NCBI GenBank assembly: GCA_009776715.1
Contig: WRNF01000006.1
Span: 8,035 to 16,815, forward strand
DNA from: Treponema sp.
GTDB taxonomy: Bacteria > Spirochaetota > Spirochaetia > Treponematales > Breznakiellaceae
Length of the DNA stretch: 8,781 nucleotides
Direction: 5' to 3'
This document shows positions 1-5,681 of this stretch, piece after piece (the stretch's first letter is position 1; every line of letters begins with the position of its first letter). The position numbers were made by a program, and so were the translations under genes. Under the pieces are notes generated by a model. That model was not told the DNA's origin. It saw nothing but the letters and a program-made list of their open reading frames with translations, and made no database searches.

Positions 1-78
1 GGCGGCCCTGAGCCTGTTTGGACAGAGTGGGCTGCATATCTTGGTTTTCGATTATCTCTGTTTCAAAATGGAACATAA
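1..78 (+). CDS. C-terminal end of an unidentified upstream gene (partial)
   Basis: Frame 1 is open from the first base to a TAA at 76-78 and gives 25 residues rich in aromatics (key stretch TEWAAYLGFRLSL). The TAA lies one base before the preferred rsgA start at 80, the tight spacing expected inside an operon, which supports it being a real gene end. A terminal GFRL-type strand is common at the end of formylglycine-generating-enzyme (SUMF1) domains and also resembles an outer-membrane barrel end, but 25 residues are too few to choose. The rsgA frame is also open back to position 2, so openness alone proves little. Function not assigned. Confidence 0.45.
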   Translation, partial: GGPEPVWTEWAAYLGFRLSLFQNGT

Positions 79-79
79 A

Positions 80-1072
80 ATGCCGGATACAGATAAAATT
101 ATTACAATAAGCGGATTGGTATTATATGGTTCTAAAAATATTTTTGCTGTCCGTCCCGATTTGAAATTTCAGTTTATGATTCAGGGCGATCTTGAATGCC
201 GCCTGAAAGGGAAAATATTGAAAAATGCGGATAATTTTTATAACCCGCTTGCGCCGGGAGACAGGGTGCAGATAGAATACGGCAGCGGCAGCACAGGGAT
301 GATTACAGCGGCGGAAGAAAGAAAAAATTTTTTTAGCCGAAACAACCAAAAAAGCAACTGCCCTCAGATTCTGGCTGCAAATACCGATTTAGCGCTTTGC
401 GTAACTGCCCGCAGTTCGCCTCCTTTCCGTCCGCGTTTTCTTGACCGGATACTGCTCCAGGCGGAAATTGCAAAAATTCCTGCAATTATTGTCTGCAATA
501 AAATTGATCTTGATAAAAATGATATGATCTACAGCGAAGATTTGCTTGATATTAACGAGCGTATTGAAGATTTTAAACGCCTGGGTTATGAAGTTATTGA
601 AGTGTCTGCAAAGACCGGAGAAGGAATAGAAAGCTTGTACAGGCTGATAACCGGAAAAACCGTATTATTAACCGGACAATCCGGCACAGGAAAATCAAGC
701 ATAATAAACGCATTGCAGCCGGGATTAAAGCTAAAAACCGGAGCAATTAACGAAAAGTATAACAGGGGCAGCCATACCACAACATTGGGTGTATTAACAG
801 AACTACAGACCGGAACCAGAGTCATTGACACTCCGGGGATTCGCCGGTTTGCGCCTGACGGAATAAAAGCGGAGGAGCTTATGCTGTATATGCGGGAATT
901 TGCCCCGCTTGCGGGAAAATGCAGTTTTGGCCTTTCCTGTTCACACCGCACTGAACCGGGCTGTAAAATAATGGAAGCAGTTGCTGCCGGGGCAATTCAC
1001 GAGGATCGTTACGGCAGTTTTTTGCGGATTTATGATGAACTGAAAAACGGTTATAGAAAAAACGATGATTGA
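80..1072 (+). CDS. rsgA: Ribosome small subunit-dependent GTPase A (RsgA/YjeQ)
   Basis: RsgA is a circularly permuted GTPase that binds the 30S subunit late in assembly and checks the decoding centre; GTP hydrolysis releases it. From the ATG at 80 the protein has 330 residues, normal for the family. An N-terminal OB-fold region (about 1-90) is followed by the permuted G motifs: G4 NKID at 140-143, G5 SAK at 176-178, Walker A GQSGTGKS at 199-206, a switch region around SHTTTLG (231-237) and DTPG at 250-253. A zinc knuckle follows with C281, C287, H289 and C295; the first gap is C-x5-C, one residue longer than the common C-x4-C. In-frame starts also exist at 41 (TTG) and 68 (ATG). The start at 80 is preferred because family homology begins just after it and it follows the upstream TAA by one base; only a weak GGA at 70-72 serves as ribosome site. 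Its 3' end merges into the 15-bp repeat and overlaps mutS2. Confidence 0.96.
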   Translation: MPDTDKIITISGLVLYGSKNIFAVRPDLKFQFMIQGDLECRLKGKILKNADNFYNPLAPGDRVQIEYGSGSTGMITAAEERKNFFSRNNQKSNCPQILAANTDLALCVTARSSPPFRPRFLDRILLQAEIAKIPAIIVCNKIDLDKNDMIYSEDLLDINERIEDFKRLGYEVIEVSAKTGEGIESLYRLITGKTVLLTGQSGTGKSSIINALQPGLKLKTGAINEKYNRGSHTTTLGVLTELQTGTRVIDTPGIRRFAPDGIKAEELMLYMREFAPLAGKCSFGLSCSHRTEPGCKIMEAVAAGAIHEDRYGSFLRIYDELKNGYRKNDD

Positions 1073-1190
1073 TAAAACGATTATTGATAAAACGATTATT
1101 GATAAAACATTAATTGATAAAACATTAATTGATAAAACATTAATTGATAAAACATTAATTGATAAAACAATTATTGAAAAAAATATTTTC
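1056..1190 (+). repeat. 15-bp tandem repeat (VNTR-like) at the rsgA/mutS2 junction
   Basis: Seven adjacent 15-base units fill 1071-1175. Units 1-2 read gataaaacgattatt, units 3-6 gataaaacattaatt and unit 7 gataaaacaattatt. A diverged unit follows at 1176-1190, and a two-mismatch unit (gaaaaaacgatgatt) precedes them at 1056-1070, inside the last codons of rsgA. The block pattern of identical variants points to repeated local duplication. Because 15 is a multiple of three, copy-number change keeps the mutS2 frame. In that frame each unit encodes (I/L)IDKT; in the rsgA frame each unit carries tandem TGA-TAA stops. Confidence 0.95.
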
Positions 1191-3545
1191 ATTCAAAAAA
1201 CACAAATGCTTCTGGAGTTTGATGTTATACTAAAACAGCTTGCTTTATGTTCCCAGAGCGAAGAAGCGGCGGAAATTATCCAAAATGAACAGCCTTCCTA
1301 CGATTTTAACACAGTCAAACAAACCAAGGACACGGTTAAAAAAATTCTTGCCCGCATGGATTCAGGGGAAAAAATTCCCTGCCAGTCTCTGCCGGCAATA
1401 GGTTTTCTGCTGCCGCGTCTTGCCCTTGAAGGAACAATCCTGGAAACCGACGAGGCCTGCGCTTTAGGGCTGTTTGTTGAACGCGGCGGTGCATTGCTGC
1501 AATGGCTGCCTGAAGCAGCACCGGATTGCTCCGGTCTTGCGGATGCAATTTTCCGTATTGTTGACAGGGAGGGAAATATTCATAATTTGCCGGAACTTAG
1601 GGCAATAAAGCAAAAGATACAAAATCTTAATGCGGCAATAAAGGCCGCTGTTTCACATTTTATTACCGATGATGAAACAAGGCATATTCTGCAATCAACC
1701 GTTCCAACTCAGCGGGACGGCAGAACGGTGCTTGCGGTTAAAGCCAATTTTCGCGGGCGCATTCGCGGCATAGTGCATGAAGTGTCATCCAGCGGCCAGA
1801 CAATTTTTTTGGAACCGGAAATTGTTGTTGAAAAAAACAACGAACTGCTTTTGGAAAACAGAAAACTGGATGCGGAAATAAGAAAGATTATGCTTAATTT
1901 AACAAAAAAAATTTCCGCCCGCATCGAAGATGTAAAAACATTGCATCTGACTGCATTAAAAGCTGAAATACTCATGGCAAAAGCAAGATATTCGCAAAAA
2001 ACAAAGGGATTTATTGCCCCCGATGATGATTCCGGCAGCATTGCGCTAATACATGCAAAACATCCCTTGCTGGCAAATCCGGTGCCCATAGATTTGGCAA
2101 TGGACTCGGCGTTAAGGGCTTTGATTATTACCGGACCGAATACCGGAGGAAAAACGGTTGCAATAAAAACAGCAGGGCTTTTGGCAATGATGAACCAATG
2201 CGGTCTTGCATTGCCTGCTTCGGAAGGCACGGTTCTTCCGGTATTTGACTGCATATGTGCCGACATTGGCGACGAACAGTCAATCGATCAATCCCTTTCG
2301 ACATTTTCCGCTCATATTGCCAATATTGCATCCATCCTGAATTACTCCACGCCGCATTCGCTTGTGCTGCTTGACGAACTGGGTTCTGGCACCGATCCGC
2401 AGGAAGGAAGCGCTCTTGCAATGGCAATACTGGATTACCTTTGCGAAAAAAACACGCGGATTTTGGCAACAACTCATCACAGCATATTAAAAAATTACGG
2501 ATACAGCCGGCCTTATGCGGAAAATGCCTCGGTTGAATTTGATCCCAGGACACTTTCTCCGACATACCGAATCATCACAGGCATGCCGGGCGAAAGCTGC
2601 GCCCTAGAAATTGCCGGTCTTAGAGGCATGCCCAAGGAAATTATTGCAACTGCCAAAAATTACTTGGATCATGGTTATGCCGATGTTTCCGCCCTGATAA
2701 GCGGGTTAATGGAAAAACACCGTGAACTTGACGCTCTTGGGGAAAAGGCACGAACCGAAGAGAGCAGGCTGAAAAACGAGCGGAGAAAAACCGATCTAAA
2801 AGAACTAAAGTTAAGGCAAAGAGAAACTGAAATTAAAGCCGGACTTGCCGGGAAACTTAAACTGTTACTGGACGAAAGCCGGAAAACCCTGGAAAATCTG
2901 GTGCGGGAAGTAAGGGAAGGAGCCCTAACCCGTGAAAAAACGCTAAAAGTAAAGGAATTTCTGGGAGAACTTGCCCGCACTGCCGATGCAGAAGAAGCTG
3001 CCCTTGAAGAAGAAGAACGGGTCCTGGCTGAAGAACGGCGGCATTTTGAATCCATGCAGGCAGAGTCTGCCCCTGCAGGCGCTCCCGTACATTTTTTTCC
3101 GGGCATGGAAGTATTTGCAGGCACTGCAAGGCGGCGCGGCCTGCTTGTAAGGCGGGGGAAAAAAAGCTCCGCCGGCAATGGCTGGATTGTGGAAATTGGC
3201 TCGCTTAAAATGCATTTCCCCGAGCGGGAATTGCTTCCCGCTTCTCCCGCTCCGCCGCCTGTGCCGCAAATTTCTGTAGAGCATGCCGCTGCTGCCGTCT
3301 GCCCCGAGTTAAACCTCTGCGGAATGCGGCTGGATGAAGCGCTTGCAGCCCTTAGGCGGCAGACAGATGCTGCGCTCATTCAGGGGCTGCAGGCTTTTTC
3401 TGTTATTCATGGCAAGGGTGACGGCGTTTTGCAAAAAGGCGTTCACGACTGGTTAAAAAATGAAGCTTCGGTAGCGGATTATTTTTTCGCCCATCCCGAT
3501 CTAGGCGGATTCGGCAGAACAGAGGTTGTTTTAGAAAAGCACTGA
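1065..3545 (+). CDS. mutS2: MutS2 family ATPase with C-terminal Smr domain
   Basis: MutS2 is a MutS paralogue without the mismatch-recognition domain. Family members are reported to suppress homologous recombination (Helicobacter, Thermus) and, in Bacillus, to act on collided ribosomes. Numbering from the ATG at 1065 (826 residues): core and lever region about 48-345; Walker A GPNTGGKT 357-364; STFSAH 412-417; Walker B LVLLDELGSGTD 433-444; ATTHH 468-472; a charged coiled-coil insertion about 545-665; a small beta region about 675-725; and an Smr domain about 747-826 with HGKGDG at 782-787. The Smr motif usually written LDLRG reads LNLCG here (749-753), and the usual LR after HGxGxG is LQ. 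The first 47 residues are the repeat-encoded extension. The ATG at 1206 (MLLEFDVIL) fits the usual family start and length (779 residues), but neither start has a clear Shine-Dalgarno sequence. The longer form overlaps rsgA by 8 bases. Confidence 0.95.
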   Translation: MIDKTIIDKTIIDKTLIDKTLIDKTLIDKTLIDKTIIEKNIFIQKTQMLLEFDVILKQLALCSQSEEAAEIIQNEQPSYDFNTVKQTKDTVKKILARMDSGEKIPCQSLPAIGFLLPRLALEGTILETDEACALGLFVERGGALLQWLPEAAPDCSGLADAIFRIVDREGNIHNLPELRAIKQKIQNLNAAIKAAVSHFITDDETRHILQSTVPTQRDGRTVLAVKANFRGRIRGIVHEVSSSGQTIFLEPEIVVEKNNELLLENRKLDAEIRKIMLNLTKKISARIEDVKTLHLTALKAEILMAKARYSQKTKGFIAPDDDSGSIALIHAKHPLLANPVPIDLAMDSALRALIITGPNTGGKTVAIKTAGLLAMMNQCGLALPASEGTVLPVFDCICADIGDEQSIDQSLSTFSAHIANIASILNYSTPHSLVLLDELGSGTDPQEGSALAMAILDYLCEKNTRILATTHHSILKNYGYSRPYAENASVEFDPRTLSPTYRIITGMPGESCALEIAGLRGMPKEIIATAKNYLDHGYADVSALISGLMEKHRELDALGEKARTEESRLKNERRKTDLKELKLRQRETEIKAGLAGKLKLLLDESRKTLENLVREVREGALTREKTLKVKEFLGELARTADAEEAALEEEERVLAEERRHFESMQAESAPAGAPVHFFPGMEVFAGTARRRGLLVRRGKKSSAGNGWIVEIGSLKMHFPERELLPASPAPPPVPQISVEHAAAAVCPELNLCGMRLDEALAALRRQTDAALIQGLQAFSVIHGKGDGVLQKGVHDWLKNEASVADYFFAHPDLGGFGRTEVVLEKH

Positions 3546-3572
3546 ATTTAAGTTATTTAGTCTAAAATAATA

Positions 3573-4340
3573 ATGCAAAACGGGTTATTTCGCCATATTA
3601 ATAGTATGAGAGAAATATTTAATATGGATTGTTTTGCCGAAACGCAGGCAATGTACCGAAAAGAGAAAAACAGCGGAGGCACCAATCCGCTGTATCTCCC
3701 CATTAGCCAAAGGCCCCGTGAACGCCTAATCGACAGAGGCCCAGCGGCCTTATCTGATACAGAATTGCTTGCCATTCTGCTCAATACCGGATCTAAAGGG
3801 AAAAATGTATCCGAACTGGCAATAGATCTTTTAAATATGCTTGATAAAAACAAAGATGTTCCTTCCGTAGAGGAAATATCAAAAATTTACGGGATGGGGA
3901 ATTCAAAAGCCTGCGCTGTTGCCGCAATGCTGGAATTTGGCAGGCGGCGCTGGGGTTCTGCCGGTTCATCGATTAAACATCCATCGGACATTTTTTTGCT
4001 GGTACGGCATTACGCAGACCGTAAACAGGAATGTTTTATAAGCATATCGTTAAACGGCGCCCATGAAGCGCTTGCTGTTCGCGTGGTAACGGTCGGCCTG
4101 GTAAACAGGACCATTGTTCATCCAAGAGAAGTATTTGCCGACCTTATTCAGGATCGTGCCGCTGCTTTTGTTGTCGCGCATAACCATCCTTCAGGCAAGC
4201 TTGTCCCTTCGCAGGAAGATAACGATATTACCGAACGCCTTTCTAGAGCAGGGGATATTCTAGGCCTGCATTTCCTTGATCATCTGATCTTCTCGCAAAC
4301 CGCGTGGTGGAGCTATCGACAGAACAATAAACTGGGGTAA
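3573..4340 (+). CDS. radC: RadC family JAB/MPN domain protein
   Basis: The family (UPF0758, RadC-like JAB domain) is named for DNA repair, but that role is not firmly shown; a metal-dependent hydrolase activity is inferred from the fold. From the ATG at 3573 (255 residues), the N-terminal helical region contains the typical RPRERLIDRGPAALSDTELLA (about 47-67), followed by a helix-hairpin-helix-like stretch IYGMGNSKA (105-113). The JAB domain has E186 and the intact metal motif H203-N-H205-PSG with S213 and D216, matching HxH-x7-S-x2-D, so it looks catalytically competent. It follows mutS2 by 27 bases and ends directly against the heptamer array. The start is uncertain: ATGs at 3606, 3624 and 3651 are in frame, homology starts near residue 40, and only 3624 has a weak GAGAGA upstream (3608-3613). 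The shorter forms (238 or 229 residues) are closer to the usual length. Confidence 0.93.
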   Translation: MQNGLFRHINSMREIFNMDCFAETQAMYRKEKNSGGTNPLYLPISQRPRERLIDRGPAALSDTELLAILLNTGSKGKNVSELAIDLLNMLDKNKDVPSVEEISKIYGMGNSKACAVAAMLEFGRRRWGSAGSSIKHPSDIFLLVRHYADRKQECFISISLNGAHEALAVRVVTVGLVNRTIVHPREVFADLIQDRAAAFVVAHNHPSGKLVPSQEDNDITERLSRAGDILGLHFLDHLIFSQTAWWSYRQNNKLG

Positions 4341-4424
4341 TTAGTGGTTAGCAGTTAGTGGTTAGTGATTAGTTATAGTAATTTGAAAACTACTCACTAC
4401 TCACTATCCACTACTCACTACTTA
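4341..4424. repeat. Inverted pair of heptamer tandem arrays between convergent genes
   Basis: The left arm (4341-4375) is five heptamers: TTAGTGG, TTAGCAG, TTAGTGG, TTAGTGA, TTAGTTA. The right arm (4390-4424) is five heptamers: CTACTCA, CTACTCA, CTATCCA, CTACTCA, CTACTTA, the reverse-complement theme. The arms align over 33 bases with about 24 identities and could form a long imperfect hairpin around a 14-base loop (4376-4389). The array abuts the radC stop (4338-4340) and its last heptamer contains the stop of the - strand gene (4422-4424), so it occupies the whole gap. It could act as a bidirectional terminator, although there is no clean T-run on either strand. Confidence 0.85.
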
Positions 4425-5324
4425 TTTCACTGCATCGAGAATTTCACGGATGATTTTGTCGGTGTTATCAAAAGCTACCTGGCAGGTGCCAACTGCTGAA
4501 TGTCCGCCTCCGCCGTAAGAAAGCATAAGGCGGCCTACATCAACTGTAGCAGTTTTGTTAATAATGCTATAACCCACAGTGATAACAGTATTAATATTTT
4601 TTTTACCGTCTACCACCCAAACAGAAATATTTTGTTCAGGAAAAATAGTATACAGTAAAAAACGGTTTCCGGCATGTATGGTATCTACTCCCCGCAGGTC
4701 TATATAAATTGCATTGCCTTCGATTTTGGCATGGCTTTTTACCATCTCGATAAACTTTGCATGCTGTTCAAAATAAACATCTACACGCTCTTTAACATCG
4801 TCTAAAGCAAGAATTTCTTCGATAGGTTTGGTAAAAGATTTTGAAAGCTTCTTCATTAATTCAAAATTACTGATAGTAAAATTATGAATTCTGCCAAGCC
4901 CTGTCCGGGGATCTGCGATAAAACCCAAAAGTATCCAGCCAGAAGGATTCATTATCTCGTCTTTTGTAAGATTTGCTGAATCTACTTTGTCAACATAGTT
5001 TACCATTTCGGCAAATTGCCCCAGTTTTTCTTCCCCGCCGTAATAATCATAGATAACCCGTGCGCAGCTTGGAGCTCTTCTTGAAGACCCCTCAAACTGT
5101 ACATTTTTTCCCAGCCTTTGCTCTTCACTGGAATGGTGGTCAAACCATAAGCCGCAGCCATTAATATAGGGAACATTGGCGCAAATATCGTTTTTTGTCG
5201 CTTCAATAAGTCCATCTTGAATGTCTTTTGGATGCACAAAAAGCCATTCATCAATAAGCCCCAAGTGTTCCAGAAGGGAACCGCAGGCTAAACCGTCAAA
5301 ATCAGACCTTGTAATCAAACGCAT
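4422..5324 (-). CDS. DHH/DHHA1 family phosphoesterase
   Basis: The 300-residue protein opens with RSDFDGLACG, giving metal-ligand aspartates D8 and D10. It carries the family-defining DHH at 62-64 (context LWFDHHSSE), a further YVDKVDSA with D112 and D115, and a C-terminal DHHA1 substrate-binding motif GGGGHSAVG at 271-279. This is the layout of Mn-dependent DHH phosphoesterases such as NrnA-type oligonucleotide/pApA hydrolases and exopolyphosphatase-like proteins; the true substrate cannot be read from the sequence. It has no signal peptide or membrane segment, so it is cytosolic. The start is well supported by AAGGAG (complement of 5331-5336) six bases before the ATG, and a TTGCAA-17-TAAAAT promoter lies about 55 bases upstream. 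It converges on radC and diverges from hisG, so it is probably transcribed alone. Confidence 0.92.
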   Translation of the reverse strand: MRLITRSDFDGLACGSLLEHLGLIDEWLFVHPKDIQDGLIEATKNDICANVPYINGCGLWFDHHSSEEQRLGKNVQFEGSSRRAPSCARVIYDYYGGEEKLGQFAEMVNYVDKVDSANLTKDEIMNPSGWILLGFIADPRTGLGRIHNFTISNFELMKKLSKSFTKPIEEILALDDVKERVDVYFEQHAKFIEMVKSHAKIEGNAIYIDLRGVDTIHAGNRFLLYTIFPEQNISVWVVDGKKNINTVITVGYSIINKTATVDVGRLMLSYGGGGHSAVGTCQVAFDNTDKIIREILDAVK

Positions 5325-5379
5325 ATTATTCTCCTTGTAACTTGCACAATATTAAGCATTTATTCTGCCTTTCTGCAAT

Positions 5380-5408
5380 ATTTTACACGAATTATTATCT
5401 TTTTGCAA
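5380..5408 (-). promoter_or_regulatory. Sigma70-type promoter for the DHH phosphoesterase gene
   Basis: Read on the - strand, TTGCAA (5403-5408) and TAAAAT (5380-5385) are separated by exactly 17 bases. Transcription would start near 5373, leaving a leader of about 49 bases that contains the AAGGAG ribosome site. Two TAGGTAAATT repeats lie immediately upstream of the -35 box. Confidence 0.6.
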
Positions 5409-5428
5409 TAGGTAAATTTAGGTAAATT
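5409..5428. promoter_or_regulatory. Two tandem 10-bp repeats next to the -35 box (possible operator)
   Basis: TAGGTAAATT occurs at 5409-5418 and again, identically, at 5419-5428. The period is one DNA helical turn, and the pair abuts the -35 hexamer (5403-5408) of the - strand promoter on its upstream side. That is the usual place for a class II activator or response-regulator dimer. The binding protein is unknown, and chance recurrence in A/T-rich DNA cannot be excluded. Confidence 0.45.
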
Positions 5429-5486
5429 TTGAAAGAAAATATCCACGAACCGCACGAATAAGGTGCTTTTTTAACAGGAAGTTGTT

Positions 5487-5582
5487 ATGAAACTGAAGTT
5501 CCGAATAACTCTATTAAGGGAACTTTTAAAAACTGAAGTTTTTAGAAGCAACTTTAGTTGCCGTTTTCTTACCCTAATGTAA
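5487..5582 (+). CDS. Possible small ORF, 31 codons, unknown function
   Basis: An ATG at 5487 is preceded by AGGAAG (5476-5481), with seven bases between AGGA and the ATG, and reads 31 codons to a TAA at 5580-5582. The product begins MKLKFRITLLRELLK, is strongly basic and contains one cysteine and no histidine, so it is not a his attenuator leader peptide. Three small hairpins overlap the reading frame and a stronger one follows its stop (5592-5614). No promoter of good quality is visible upstream. It could be a true small protein, a decayed gene, or an accidental frame through a structured RNA or repeat. I do not recognise it. Confidence 0.3.
   Translation: MKLKFRITLLRELLKTEVFRSNFSCRFLTLM
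5489..5561 (+). repeat. Cluster of AACT-NN-AGTT hairpins
   Basis: The palindromic core AACTNNAGTT occurs three times: 5491-5500 (centre GA), 5531-5540 (centre GA) and 5550-5559 (centre TT). The second is flanked by A-run/T-run arms giving an 8-bp stem (5527-5534 with 5537-5544). The third is flanked by GC/GC, giving GCAACT/AGTTGC (5548-5553 with 5556-5561), so the flanks differ but still pair. A separate 7-bp stem, AAGTTCC (5496-5502) with GGAACTT (5519-5525), competes with the first core. An 11-base direct repeat AAACTGAAGTT (5490-5500, 5530-5540) is part of the cluster. Confidence 0.6.
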
Positions 5583-5591
5583 ACGAATTAA

Positions 5592-5614
5592 GAGCAGCAA
5601 TATTTGTGCTGTTC
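5592..5614 (+). other. Stem-loop upstream of the hisG promoter
   Basis: GAGCAGCA (5592-5599) pairs over eight positions, one of them G-U, with TGCTGTTC (5607-5614) around a seven-base loop. It starts ten bases after the stop of the possible small ORF. There is no T-run on either side, so it is not a classical intrinsic terminator. It may stabilise or end an upstream transcript. Confidence 0.4.
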
Positions 5615-5646
5615 ATTGATCAAAAATAAACCTGTTAAAAATCAAC

Positions 5647-5675
5647 TTGCACATTTCGCTTGTTTGCTGTATACT
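5647..5675 (+). promoter_or_regulatory. Sigma70-type promoter for hisG
   Basis: TTGCAC (5647-5652) and TATACT (5670-5675) are separated by exactly 17 bases, each close to consensus. The predicted transcription start, six to eight bases after the -10 box, falls at 5682-5683, which is the hisG ATG itself. No Shine-Dalgarno sequence lies before that ATG, as expected if the message is leaderless. Confidence 0.7.
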
Positions 5676-5681
5676 AAATGT

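Noticed and set aside
41..79. Upstream TTG (41) or ATG (68) as the rsgA start
   Set aside because: They would overlap the end of the preceding frame, add residues absent from RsgA proteins, and have no better ribosome site than the ATG at 80. They are not fully excluded.
1071..1190. Tandem repeats considered as a CRISPR array
   Set aside because: Units are 15 bases and directly adjacent, with no spacers; this is a simple tandem repeat.
941..1192. Minus-strand frame encoding repeated SINVL units
   Set aside because: It is only the reverse reading of the 15-bp repeat plus the rsgA 3' end, with no ribosome site or recognisable domain.
2675..3379. Long minus-strand open frame opposite mutS2, rich in Ser and Arg
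   Set aside because: It lies opposite the Glu/Lys/Arg-rich coiled-coil of MutS2, a composition that makes long antisense frames by default; it has no domain and no initiation signal.
3540..3572. Dedicated promoter for radC (TAAAAT at 3563-3568)
   Set aside because: No acceptable -35 box lies 16-18 bases upstream; read-through from mutS2 is simpler.
5452..5472. GCAC/GTGC stem followed by six T as a terminator
   Set aside because: The stem is only four base pairs, and no + strand gene ends upstream of it.
5487..5582. Histidine attenuator leader peptide upstream of hisG
   Set aside because: The small ORF has no histidine codon, and a separate promoter lies between it and hisG.
5604..5681. N-terminal extension of HisG from a TTG start
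   Set aside because: HisG homology begins right after the ATG at 5682, the extra 26 residues have no family counterpart, and a promoter lies within this stretch.
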